Position numbers and translations under genes: made by a program. The notes under the pieces were generated by a model. That model did no database searches and was not told the origin of the DNA. It was given only the letters and a program-made list of their open reading frames with translations. A DNA stretch of 64,000 nt from DASVWZ01 sp963715675 (GTDB lineage Bacteria > Acidobacteriota > Terriglobia > Terriglobales > Acidobacteriaceae), in the NCBI GenBank assembly GCA_963715675.1, contig OY970265.1:3782001-3846000 (forward strand). Direction: 5' to 3'. Shown here piece after piece: positions 40,401-48,672 of the stretch. Position 1 is the stretch's first letter; the number at the start of each line of letters is the position of its first letter.

Positions 40401-40906
40401 ATTACAGCGGTGGTGGCGACTGCTACGATCGACCCGACGTGGTTGGGCCGATCGTTCAAAATAATCACAACCCTTACCAGTTCATGCAACTCAGTTCCTT
40501 TGCCATACCATGCACGGTGAATCCGGCGTTGGGAGCGAACGGTGCGGCGTCCGACTGCGTGCCCGGAACGCGGCATTACGGGACAATGGGACGCGACTCG
40601 CTGCGCGCGCCACAATACAAGCAGTGGGATTTCGCGCTGTATAAGACTACGACGATCACCGAACGGATCAGCATGCAGCTCCGTGCTGAATTCTTCAACC
40701 TGTTGAACCACCCCAACTTCGCCAATCCGTTCATGCCCGGATTTATTGCTGACCCGGGTGCCACCGGCTTCAAAGATGTAGGGAATCGCGAAGTCGGCGC
40801 CGGAACCTATGCGCTCAGTGCCACCGGCGACGTGGGTATCGGTAACCCGTTCCTGGGCGGCGGCGGACCGCGCGGAATTCAGTTAGCCGCGAAGTTCACA
40901 TTCTAG
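37466..40906 (+). CDS. Oar-like TonB-dependent receptor
   Basis: 1,146 residues. Signal peptide (KLTWVVALALFATASVFAQ), an N-terminal CarboxypepD_reg domain (about 25-105: GTILGTVTDQSGAVVSGATVKV ... LPIGSYNVTI), a plug domain (about 120-230: VENLPVNGRDYTKLIYLNPGV, GARGRSNNYLLDG) and a large beta-barrel ending in KFTF. Receptors of this class are abundant in Acidobacteria and Bacteroidota and are linked to uptake of large substrates or protein export. The substrate is unknown. AAAGGGAG precedes the ATG. Followed by a strong terminator. Confidence 0.92.
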   Translation: MKLTWVVALALFATASVFAQTFRGTILGTVTDQSGAVVSGATVKVRNANTGLERTTQTSADGSYSVSELPIGSYNVTISQGGFQTSVTNGVAVDVAGEKRVDTALKPGQVTEEIQVSGEELPQVETTTNEMGGVLTSETVENLPVNGRDYTKLIYLNPGVSGSPDQISDSPGSYGEFSMNGARGRSNNYLLDGTDMNDGYRNDPAINQAGVFGTPSAILPIDAVAEVRVLSNFEPEYGRNGGAVVNIVTKSGTNQWHGTGAEYFRNDALDARNFFNIASQPKALFHNNQFGASLGGPIVKDRTFFYADYEGQRENVGVVTLGCVPDPAQIAADGGATNQVIANLLARHPWPSPNIPGTFGTPSAPGTGEDLGCPNGPNTSVVSPSFNDLTSFLAKIDHSFNTNNIVTGRYFFGDSVQSFPLGLATTGGQLPGFNTETPTRVQLVSLSYVHTIGSNKVNELRYGWNRFAEGFFPQDGSFQPSSIGLCAASTTAGCSGNGLSNAGLPDIFINGSSFSQLGANSSTPRHRVDSNNQLLDNFSWKIGKHDVKFGGSFYRTTVSQYFGHWFRGRLKFSDLSDFLSGTVDSGLQYSGDSTRNTFENNFGLYVQDGFRVTPRLTLNYGLRWDDMGVVGEKNNLLSNITSMSPATGTGTFTLTQVGQSGLGSLYNPDRKNFAPRVSAAWDVTGKGKTVVRAGYGLFFDAFSQDMVLGHLPYPPYYDPGPAYNPVGPAQYQIISASATGSIAKGVPVYGPPSCLSLECDVFAFDRNIKTPYMENYNLNFQQQLSSKAVLQVGYVGSQGHRLWRFFDINQPSAATINACDLGQLPASTGCAAGTIQDFGQAARPFGGYGVGNPYGAYYVMYENSTGKSNYNSLQTSLRVNGWHGVTSIVNYVWSRSMDNSSDGEDFVPNAGQPQDSTNPRAEYAASNFDVPQRFTWIFGYELPKMSGSMQRLKNGWGIDSTVTLQSGQPFQFNYNCEDDYSGGGDCYDRPDVVGPIVQNNHNPYQFMQLSSFAIPCTVNPALGANGAASDCVPGTRHYGTMGRDSLRAPQYKQWDFALYKTTTITERISMQLRAEFFNLLNHPNFANPFMPGFIADPGATGFKDVGNREVGAGTYALSATGDVGIGNPFLGGGGPRGIQLAAKFTF

Positions 40907-40930
40907 CTCGTTACCCAGCCCTCCCCAAGA

Positions 40931-40966
40931 ACTCCTCCCGGTCGCCCCGGGAGGAGTTTCTCCTTT
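40931..40966 (+). terminator. Intrinsic terminator after the Oar-like receptor
   Basis: A perfect 11-bp stem, ACTCCTCCCGG / CCGGGAGGAGT, with loop TCGCC, followed by TTCTCCTTT. Confidence 0.85.
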
Positions 40967-41049
40967 GGGGGTGGGTGTTTCTCTCGAACCCGCCGGTCGC
41001 TTCGCACCGGCGGACACACCGGCACCTGCACTGTTGACTTCAGATTTCG

Positions 41050-41961
41050 CTAGTGCTTTTCGACGACCTCGCCGAGGGGAATGATCTTGGTGTCGGTGCG
41101 GAATTTCTTGTAGTCGCGGTAGGCGATCTCAAGGTCCATGTTGAATTCCTTCAGTAGCGCAACTCTGGCGTCGATCTTGACGTTCACGTGCTGGGGCAGC
41201 CAGACTTCATTATTCACTCGTGTTTGTTCGAGCACGATGCGCGACCCTTTGTGCAGGCGGGCGATGAACCATCCAAAGGACACGGTATCGATGCACTGGA
41301 TGTCGAGCTTCTTCCAATCGGTTTCGTCTTTGTCGATCCAGCCACGAAAACGAAACTTGGGCAAAATCTTGGCTTGCTTCAAGTGGGGCTCATAACCCGC
41401 TTTGGGATCGCCATCGATCACGTAGTTCTCGCGGCCATCAATGGTTTCGACACCCACAAACTTGAAGTTGTAGGCGTCGGCCACTTCGCGCACGAACTGC
41501 CGCCCCTCCTCTCGATCCTTTTCTTCTTTTGCAAGCCGTTTCTTACGGTCATCCTCGGACTCGTCCTTGCGCTTGTCGATCAGCTTCTGGATCTTCTCGT
41601 CTTCTTTTTTCGCGTCCTTTTCTGAGAGCGGCTTGTCGCCCTTGGCGATCAGCTTCTGCACCTGCTCTCCGTAGATTTCCATGACGTCATAAGTCTTGAC
41701 CTCGGTGGATTTCACATCGCCCTTGCCATCAAGCTTGCGCTCTTCGTCGCGCTCCACGTAGGTGTAGTCACGCAGCTTCTTGTCATTCTCCATATCCTTG
41801 TCAGCGCTCAGGCGGATCAGTTCGCGGATCTGGTCCTGCGAAAGGTCGGGCGCGGTAAGACTGGCGGCGGCTGCGGATTTCGGCGGCTGGGGCGGAGGGT
41901 CGGCCTGGCCGAGCGCCAGGCCGGATAAGAGAAAAATACAGGCGGCGTGTCCGATGCGCAT
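41050..41961 (-). CDS. Exported protein with a possible LolA-like fold
   Basis: 303 residues from the ATG at 41961, which begins the signal peptide (MRIGHAACIFLLSGLALGQA). The upstream frame lacks coding features. After a proline-rich linker the centre is very charged (LSEKDAKKEDEKIQKLIDKRKDESEDDRKKRLAKEE), likely a long helix or coiled coil. The C-terminal part has strand patterns with YNFKFVGVETIDGRENYVIDGDP and VWLPQHVNVKIDARVALLKEFNMDLEIAYRDYKKF, reminiscent of the LolA/LppX or RseB beta-sheet cradle. Function unknown. Confidence 0.75.
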   Translation of the reverse strand: MRIGHAACIFLLSGLALGQADPPPQPPKSAAAASLTAPDLSQDQIRELIRLSADKDMENDKKLRDYTYVERDEERKLDGKGDVKSTEVKTYDVMEIYGEQVQKLIAKGDKPLSEKDAKKEDEKIQKLIDKRKDESEDDRKKRLAKEEKDREEGRQFVREVADAYNFKFVGVETIDGRENYVIDGDPKAGYEPHLKQAKILPKFRFRGWIDKDETDWKKLDIQCIDTVSFGWFIARLHKGSRIVLEQTRVNNEVWLPQHVNVKIDARVALLKEFNMDLEIAYRDYKKFRTDTKIIPLGEVVEKH

Positions 41962-42050
41962 ACCGATGGTACGTGATTCAAACCCGGCAGCTCGCGGAGA
42001 GTTTCGCTTGGGCGGGACAAGCAACCCAAGTTGCTCCGCAGGAATTAACC

Positions 42051-42662
42051 TCACTTCAGCGCTTTCCCCAGGCACTCTGCGCGAAACAACCGATCATCCA
42101 CCCGGTGGAGGCGCTTGATCATAGCCGGCCGGAGCAGCGGGTAATGAAAGATCTCGCACAGGTAGTTGGGAATAAACCAAACCTCTTGTTCGGTGGTCAT
42201 CCACTGCTGGGAATCGAAGCGCGTCAGATTGACGGGCCGTGAATAGTTGCGCAGGGTCCGCTCCCGCCGCATGTTGCAGTACAGGTTGAAGTAGCTCATG
42301 GCCAGCTCACGCAGAGAACGGTACACGGGCTCGCGGTAGCGGCATCCGGCATAGTTGGACTTGGCGACTGCGCCCCAGTGTCCGTCCACGCGATAGATGG
42401 CTATCACGTGGTCAGTATCCTGCTCGGCCTCCAGGTCCCAAACCAGCGGCGGGAAGCCATTGACCCGCAGCGCTGCCGCGGCGAAAATCGCCCCTTCCAG
42501 GCAATGCGATGTGTTCTCCCGCAACACCCGCCGCGGCGACCAGGCGGTGCCGGCAAGATGGTAGGGCATGTCGTCGATCAGGCGCTGAATGCCGTAAGGA
42601 GTTTTCAAGCTGCGCAATTTCCGCAACTCGGCGGGAGTGAAGTGGTCCTTCGATTTGGTCAT
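42051..42662 (-). CDS. Protein with a possible transglutaminase-like core
   Basis: 203 residues. A conserved-looking Cys/His/Asp arrangement is present: SHCLEGAIFAAAALRVNGFPPLVWDLEAEQDTDHVIAIYRVDGHWGAVAKSN. Cys at the start of a helix followed by His and Asp on strands is the layout of transglutaminase-like peptidases, so a thiol hydrolase is possible. Not a recognised named family. The stop at 42051 lies 90 bases before the next gene's start, same strand. Confidence 0.65.
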   Translation of the reverse strand: MTKSKDHFTPAELRKLRSLKTPYGIQRLIDDMPYHLAGTAWSPRRVLRENTSHCLEGAIFAAAALRVNGFPPLVWDLEAEQDTDHVIAIYRVDGHWGAVAKSNYAGCRYREPVYRSLRELAMSYFNLYCNMRRERTLRNYSRPVNLTRFDSQQWMTTEQEVWFIPNYLCEIFHYPLLRPAMIKRLHRVDDRLFRAECLGKALK

Positions 42663-42765
42663 CTTTGGAATGAAGTTTAGCCGATGGCGCGCCGAAAACC
42701 GTTAACCACAGAGGACACAGACTCACAGAGGATTCTTCAAGGCGAAGAAATAAAGAAGAAGTCTG

Positions 42766-43461
42766 TTATGAAAGCAGCTGCGCCAGCTCCTGTGGGCTAT
42801 CCACGGTGACGTCTGGACGGACAAGACTGAGGCTCTGCGGGTCGAAGCCGTAGGTCACGCCGCAGGTCCACAACCCACCGTTGCGCCCGGTAAGAACGTC
42901 AATCGAAGAGTCGCCGATGATGAGCGTTTCTTCCGGCCGCGCGCTGGCCTCGCGCAGGAGGGCCTGAGCCCCTTCCGGGTCGGGTTTCTTGGTGGCAAAG
43001 CTGTTTCCGCCATACACCTGGAGAAAGAACTCAGCCAGGCCCAGCGCTTCCACAATCGCCCGCGAGGGATTGACCGGCTTGTTGGAAAGCACCGCCATCT
43101 GGCGACGAATCCCATTCCGATTGTGGATGCCCGCGAGCATCTCCCTCACACCTTCGTAGGGAAGCGTGTAATCGAGCTTGTGCTCACGATAGTACGCAAG
43201 AAAGTGTTCCAGAGCCTGTTTCAGCAAAGACTCATCGCTTGAATCTCCCAGGGCGCGCCGGATCAGCATGGGGGCGCCATCGCCGACGTAGGAGGCTACC
43301 ACCTCATCGGGCAGTTCGGCGCGCTTGAAGTGCCGCAGCATGGCGTTGACGGAATGGACCAGGTCGAGGCGCGAGTCGATCAGGGTGCCGTCCAGGTCGA
43401 ATATCAGCAGCTTGAGCGAATGCGGATCGAACTGGCGGTGAAAGCGAATCATCGGAGACAA
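42766..43461 (-). CDS. HAD-superfamily phosphatase, phosphoglycolate phosphatase-like
   Basis: 231 residues. HAD motif I IFDLDGTLIDS (about residues 20-30), motif II VLSNKP, motif III KKPDPEGA and motif IV IGDSSIDVLTG are all intact. The cap domain between them (about 35-100) fits the Gph/PGP subfamily, which removes 2-phosphoglycolate; other small phosphate esters are possible. Upstream, 42700-42740 carries a dispersed repeat (ACCACAGAGGACACAGAC). Confidence 0.88.
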   Translation of the reverse strand: MSPMIRFHRQFDPHSLKLLIFDLDGTLIDSRLDLVHSVNAMLRHFKRAELPDEVVASYVGDGAPMLIRRALGDSSDESLLKQALEHFLAYYREHKLDYTLPYEGVREMLAGIHNRNGIRRQMAVLSNKPVNPSRAIVEALGLAEFFLQVYGGNSFATKKPDPEGAQALLREASARPEETLIIGDSSIDVLTGRNGGLWTCGVTYGFDPQSLSLVRPDVTVDSPQELAQLLS

Positions 43462-43612
43462 CTTCAGAATAAATGATTGCCGGGTTAGGAGTCGGAGGTG
43501 AGGGTCAAAGCCAGGGGTCGAGAGTCAGGGAGGGCTACTAGGCTCTCGGTTGTGGCTCAAGACCCAGTTCTCAGACCCCTACACTGAACGGGTGCTCAGG
43601 ATTTACAATGTC

Positions 43613-45811
43613 ATGCGGATGGCAACCAAGACGGAACCCACACCGGCCGGGCTGGCTGGCAACAAGGCTTATGAAGGGCTGACACGCGACCAGTTGGTCG
43701 AGGCGTATCGCATGATGCATACGTCGCGGCGGCTGGACGATCGCGAAATTCTGCTCAAGCGGCAGCAGAAGATATTCTTCCAGATCTCCGGCGCCGGACA
43801 TGAGGCGGTGGGGATCGCGGCAGGCCTAACGCTGAAACCGGCATACGACTGGTTCTACCCCTATTATCGCGACCGCGCTCTTTGTCTGAGTTTGGGCGCA
43901 ACGCCGTATGAGATGCTGCTGATGGCGGTGGGCGCGGCGGACGATCCCAACTCCGGCGGGAGGCAGATGCCTTCGCATTGGGGGTACCCGAAGCTGAACG
44001 TGGTGACGCAGTCTTCGCCGACCGGATCGCAGGTGTTGCAGGCAGTAGGTTGCGCTGAGGCGGGACGGTATTTCAGCGCGCATTCTGATGCCGCAAAGAA
44101 GGTGGACGGAGACTATCGCCAGTTCAAGAATGTGATGTTCCACGGCGATGAAGTCACTTACGTTTCTCTGGGCGACGGAACCACCAGCGAAGGCGAGTTC
44201 TGGGAAGGCATGAATACTGCCTCGAATCGCAAGCTGCCGGTGTTGTTCGTAATCCAGGACAACGAGTATGCCATCTCCGTTCCGGTCGAGGTTCAAACCG
44301 CCGGAGGCAACATCTCGCGGCTGGTGGCGGGTTTTCCGAATTTTCATTTCGAGGAGATCGACGGCACAGATCTAGTAGCAACCTACGCCGCGTTCGCCCG
44401 AACGGTGGCATATTGCCGTGCGGGGAACGGCCCAGGATTTATTCATGCGCACGTGATCCGGCCGTATTCGCACTCGTTGTCCGACGACGAAAGGCTTTAC
44501 CGGCCGGAGACGGAACGAGAACGCGATGCCGCCAGAGATCCCGTCACCCGCATGCAGATGTTCCTGATCCGCGAAGGCATTCTCGACGAGAGCGGGATCA
44601 ACCGCCTGGAAAAGCAGGTGGAGGAAGATCTGCAAGAAGCGGTAGACCAGGCTCTGGACGCGCCGTTTCCAACGCCAGAGAGCGTGACCCAATTTGTGTA
44701 CTCACCCGATCTCGATCCGGCGTCTTCGGCGTTTGAAACTCCCGCTGCGGCTTCAGCGAACCCCGACGGAAAGCCTCCGGCAGCGAAAACCATGGCCGAC
44801 CTGATCAATGCGGCGTTGAAAGATGAAATGCGGCGCGACGAGCGGGTCGTCATGTTCGGCGAGGATGTGGCAGATTGCAGCCGCGAGGAATATCTCGACC
44901 AGAAATTGATCAAAGGCAAGGGCGGCGTGTTCAAGCTAACCTCCGGCTTGCAGGGCCTATATGGATCCGACCGCGTCTTTAATTCGCCCCTGGCGGAAGC
45001 GAACATTGTCGGCCGCGCGGTTGGCATGGCCACGCGCGGGTTGAAGCCGGTGGTGGAAATCCAGTTCTTCGATTATATCTGGCCGGCGATGATGCAACTG
45101 CGCGACGAGATGCCGCTCATCCGCTGGCGCTCCAACAATGGTTTCTCCTGTCCGGCGGTGGTGCGCGTGGCGATCGGCGGATATCTTACCGGCGGCTCCA
45201 TCTACCACTCGCAATGCGGAGAGAGCATTTTCACCCACACTCCAGGAATGCGCGTGGTGTTCCCGTCGAACGCGCTCGACGCTGCAGGTCTGCTGCGCAC
45301 CGCGATCCGCTGTGACGACCCGGTATTGTTCTTGGAACACAAGCGGCTGTATCGCGAAACCTTTGGGCGTGCACCTTATCCCGGACCGGATTACATGGTC
45401 CCGTTCGGCAAGGCGAAGATCGTTCAGCCGGGGGATGATCTGACGGTGATCACATACGGCGCTGTGGTTCCACGGGCATTGCAAGCCGCGCAAAAGCTGG
45501 AGCGCGAGCACGGGGTAAGAGTGGAACTGATTGACCTGCGAACCCTCAACCCGTTTGACTGGGAGACGATTGCTGCTTCAGTAGGCAAGACCAATCGTGT
45601 GATTGTGGCTCACGAGGATATGCTGAGTTGGGGTTACGGCGCCGAGATTGCCGCCCGGATCGCCGATCAGCTGTTCGATGAACTCGATGCGCCGGTACGC
45701 CGGGTCGCGGCGAAAGATACCTTCGTGGCATACCAGCCGGTCTTGGAAGACGTCATCCTGCCACAAGCCGAGGACCTGTATCGAGCCATGAAGGAGTTGG
45801 CCGAATACTGA
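43613..45811 (+). CDS. 2-oxoacid dehydrogenase E1, fused alpha and beta subunits
   Basis: 732 residues. The N-terminal half (to about 370) is E1-alpha: the TPP motif GDGTTSEGEFWEGMNTA and QDNEYAISVP. After a Pro/Ala-rich linker the C-terminal half is E1-beta: VVMFGEDVAD, GLYGSDRVFNSPLAEANIVG, and PSNALDAAGLLRTAIRCDDPVLFLEHK. Such fusions act in branched-chain 2-oxoacid dehydrogenase or related complexes with E2 and E3. No E2/E3 genes are nearby. The start at 43613 is chosen over 43550 because the longer N-terminus has no family match. Confidence 0.9.
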   Translation: MRMATKTEPTPAGLAGNKAYEGLTRDQLVEAYRMMHTSRRLDDREILLKRQQKIFFQISGAGHEAVGIAAGLTLKPAYDWFYPYYRDRALCLSLGATPYEMLLMAVGAADDPNSGGRQMPSHWGYPKLNVVTQSSPTGSQVLQAVGCAEAGRYFSAHSDAAKKVDGDYRQFKNVMFHGDEVTYVSLGDGTTSEGEFWEGMNTASNRKLPVLFVIQDNEYAISVPVEVQTAGGNISRLVAGFPNFHFEEIDGTDLVATYAAFARTVAYCRAGNGPGFIHAHVIRPYSHSLSDDERLYRPETERERDAARDPVTRMQMFLIREGILDESGINRLEKQVEEDLQEAVDQALDAPFPTPESVTQFVYSPDLDPASSAFETPAAASANPDGKPPAAKTMADLINAALKDEMRRDERVVMFGEDVADCSREEYLDQKLIKGKGGVFKLTSGLQGLYGSDRVFNSPLAEANIVGRAVGMATRGLKPVVEIQFFDYIWPAMMQLRDEMPLIRWRSNNGFSCPAVVRVAIGGYLTGGSIYHSQCGESIFTHTPGMRVVFPSNALDAAGLLRTAIRCDDPVLFLEHKRLYRETFGRAPYPGPDYMVPFGKAKIVQPGDDLTVITYGAVVPRALQAAQKLEREHGVRVELIDLRTLNPFDWETIAASVGKTNRVIVAHEDMLSWGYGAEIAARIADQLFDELDAPVRRVAAKDTFVAYQPVLEDVILPQAEDLYRAMKELAEY

Positions 45812-46044
45812 CCACGACTGTCACCGCCTATGCCGTGGCACGGAGATTAGAGACTTTCGTCCCCTCGCCCACGCGTCTACGCAGTTCAATTCCGCTAGGT
45901 TCACAAACCGTCTATAAACATTTCGTCTAGAATCGGGCAAAAGGCCGCGTTGGGGCTGGATTTATGGTACAGTTCAAAGCGCTTGGCCAGCCTTTGGGGC
46001 GCTCCCTCTCAACGGCAGTCTTCTATGGATCGGGGGTATCGGCA

Positions 46045-47280
46045 ATGACGAACAATTATTCGCGACATCTGATCAGCGGCGCATGGATGGTTCTGATGTT
46101 GGCTGCCATGCTGGTGAACGTTTCCCGGGCCGCCAACCAAGAGAAGATCCTGTTCAGCTTCAGCGACGGGGGAGATCCCGCCACCGCCTTGACGTTCGAC
46201 AAGTCAGGCAATGTCTATGGGACAACTGTTCTGGGCGGCCTTGGGTACGGCACGGTGTTTCAACTCAAACACGGCAGTGGCAGATGGGCCGAGATCGTGC
46301 TGTACAGCTTCACCGGGGGAAGCGACGGGAAGAATCCGTACGGCGGCGTTACTCTCGACAGCGGTGGGAATCTCTATGGCACAACAGTCGCGGGCGGCAC
46401 GGGAGGAAGTTGCGCAAGGGACGGTTGCGGGACTGTTTTTAAACTGAGCAAGTCTGGCGACAGTTGGAGCCAAAGTGTGCTGTACAGTTTCACCGGAGGC
46501 AATGACGGCTTCGGCCCCGGCGGGGGCGTGGTTTTCGACAAGCACGGTAACCTCTATGGAATGACTCCCGACGGAGGCTCGCACTCCTCTGGTACGGTCT
46601 ACGAATTGAAGCCCAGTCGCGGTGGCTGGAAAGAACGAGTGATCCACAGTTTTACCGGCGGATCGGACGGGTCCACCGGGTCGTTGGGCCTTCTGCTTGT
46701 CGATAAGGCCGGCAATCTCTATGGCAACGCCGAACTGGGCGGAGATCACGGGGCCGGCACGGTTTTCAAGATGTCGCCAGCGGCGGGTGGCAAGTGGACG
46801 TTCAGCACGCTGTACGGCTTCCAGGGTCAGCCGGATGCTGGATCTCCCTACGGCGGCTTGATCGCCGATGCCAAGGGAAATCTCTACGGCACTACCTATT
46901 ATGGTGGAGAGAACGGCGTTGGCTCGGTTTTCAAGTTGAAACTCGATTCAAGCGGCAAATACGCCGAAAGCGTACTGTACAGCTTCTCGTCGAATGATGG
47001 GAACTCTCCCACCAGCACCTTGACGTTTGATCCTGCCGGGGCTCTCCACGGCACGACTTCTGCGGGTGGAGATCCCGGATGCAGCTGCGGCACGGTCTTC
47101 AAACTGACTCCGGGTTCAGGCGGAGGCTGGAAGCAGAGTGTGGTTCACCGCTTTAAGGGTAATCCAGACGGGGCCTATGCTTACTATGGGGTCGTTCGCG
47201 ACCACGCGGGGAACTTCTACGGGACTACGGTCCAGGGAGGAACCCAGAACCAGGGCGCACTGTTTGAGATGACTCCGTAG
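46045..47280 (+). CDS. GloVer tandem-repeat secreted protein (copy 3)
   Basis: 411 residues from the ATG at 46045, which starts a signal sequence (HLISGAWMVLMLAAMLVNVSRA). Seven repeats: GNVYGTT, GNLYGTT, GNLYGMT, GNLYGNA, GNLYGTT, GALHGTT and GNFYGTT, each followed by GTVFxLK-type strands and VLYSF. It ends at LFEMTP, the same finish as copies 1 and 2. Has fewer cysteines than the other two. Export is inferred. Confidence 0.85.
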   Translation: MTNNYSRHLISGAWMVLMLAAMLVNVSRAANQEKILFSFSDGGDPATALTFDKSGNVYGTTVLGGLGYGTVFQLKHGSGRWAEIVLYSFTGGSDGKNPYGGVTLDSGGNLYGTTVAGGTGGSCARDGCGTVFKLSKSGDSWSQSVLYSFTGGNDGFGPGGGVVFDKHGNLYGMTPDGGSHSSGTVYELKPSRGGWKERVIHSFTGGSDGSTGSLGLLLVDKAGNLYGNAELGGDHGAGTVFKMSPAAGGKWTFSTLYGFQGQPDAGSPYGGLIADAKGNLYGTTYYGGENGVGSVFKLKLDSSGKYAESVLYSFSSNDGNSPTSTLTFDPAGALHGTTSAGGDPGCSCGTVFKLTPGSGGGWKQSVVHRFKGNPDGAYAYYGVVRDHAGNFYGTTVQGGTQNQGALFEMTP

Positions 47281-47314
47281 CGAAAGCGTTACCTGGCGGG
47301 GTGGCCAGCCTGTC

Positions 47315-48493
47315 CTAGAAAGGCCGTGGCAGGAACGCCCCAATCGACATCAGCCCGCTGCTGTGCTGATCGATGACCGGGGACTTCGAAGACTCGATCA
47401 ACTTGCACTGGTTCCCGATGGATCGCACTTGTAGGATGCCGATGTAGGATGAGGTTCCTCCACCTTCGGCAACATAGAGCACAGAGCCCGTACCCAAAGT
47501 GTACAAAGTGGACAGGCCGGCGATATACCAGCTGTTCTTGAATTCCCGCAGCCCGGAAGTGCAACCGGGGGACAGTACGCCGGTGGTGTCGTCAAAGAAT
47601 GCGGCCGTAACTCGGCCAGAAAAATTGTTCGCAATGTAGAGCAGCGTCTGGTCTGGGCTCAGTCGGATGTTGCTCGAATCTACCCCAGAGCCCAGATTGT
47701 AGGTGACGGTCGGAGTGAGATGCCCGGAAGAAATGTCCGACACCTCAACCAACGTGGACGGGGCAGCATCGCCGAAGATGGCGAAATGCCCGTACTTGGT
47801 GATGTCCACTGCGACCGGCAAGTTACCGCTGCTGTAACCGGTTGAGTCCTGCAGATCCCCGTTCGAGACCGGCGCACCGTGCGCGACGTTGAACGACTCA
47901 ATCGAGCCATCCCCATAGGCAACCACCAGGAGGTTGCCATTCAGCGCCATGCCGTTCAGCCAGCCTCCGTTCAGCCCGCCGACGTAGACGTCGCTCACGA
48001 AACCCAGCGTGCAACCGGTAAGGACCTGGAAGGTGGCGATGGTGCCGGACCCCGTGAATCCGGCGTAAAGATAATTAGCGTTCACGGACAAGGCAATCCC
48101 GTAGGGAGCACCCACATCACCGCGCGATCCGCGAAAATTGCCCGTGAGTTGTCTTGTCGAGATCTTGATGCCGGCAATGTCGTTAGAGCCACCATCGGCC
48201 GCATAGACGCAATTCTGGCTGGTATCATGCAGCACGTTCACCTGGGTGGTGGCGAAGTCTCCGCCGCCCACTCCGGTCCCCTTGGTCGCAACCACCGCCT
48301 TCTGCGTCAGCGTTGGCACCGAACCGCTGAGCCCTGGCACATAAAACGTCACAGTATTGCGCTTGGATTTCGCCACGTCGTCGTTAGTAATGATATAGCT
48401 TGGGTTGGTGGCTGCGAGTGCGGCTGCTGGGCGCAGGATGCCCATGGCGACTGCCAGACATATGATGAACAGGACTGCGGACGAATTTCTCAC
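47315..48493 (-). CDS. Secreted beta-propeller protein, paralogue of the 3285 gene
   Basis: 392 residues; GTG start with GAGGAG 5-6 bases upstream. A signal peptide (VLFIICLAVAMGILRPAAALA) is followed by propeller-type strands that align with the 3285-4475 product: PSYIITNDD with FVITNNN, LYAGFTGSGTIATF with LFAGYAGSSNIGVF, VDITKYGHFAIFGDA with VDITKDGKYAIFGDA, and SSNIRLSPDQTLLYIANN with SSNVWLSPNEKFLFVTNN. Both share two cysteines. Activity unknown. Confidence 0.8.
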   Translation of the reverse strand: MRNSSAVLFIICLAVAMGILRPAAALAATNPSYIITNDDVAKSKRNTVTFYVPGLSGSVPTLTQKAVVATKGTGVGGGDFATTQVNVLHDTSQNCVYAADGGSNDIAGIKISTRQLTGNFRGSRGDVGAPYGIALSVNANYLYAGFTGSGTIATFQVLTGCTLGFVSDVYVGGLNGGWLNGMALNGNLLVVAYGDGSIESFNVAHGAPVSNGDLQDSTGYSSGNLPVAVDITKYGHFAIFGDAAPSTLVEVSDISSGHLTPTVTYNLGSGVDSSNIRLSPDQTLLYIANNFSGRVTAAFFDDTTGVLSPGCTSGLREFKNSWYIAGLSTLYTLGTGSVLYVAEGGGTSSYIGILQVRSIGNQCKLIESSKSPVIDQHSSGLMSIGAFLPRPF

Positions 48494-48672
48494 GCTGTTC
48501 TCCTCGCCGGCATAAACCTTCTGGAGGTCTTGAAACCCCTGCCGGGTCGCTGCGGGAAGCGACCGGCAAGGGTATCATGGCGTAGGAGTTAATTCAACGG
48601 ATCGTCAGGCGGGTGGCTCAATACCGATCTTTTTCGCAAACTGTGCAAGAAACCTGCATTATCCCAAGGAAG

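Noticed and set aside
41817..42118. Frames over the start of the 41050-41961 gene
   Set aside because: The signal peptide and codon pattern of the minus-strand gene account for the region; opposite-strand frames are shadows.
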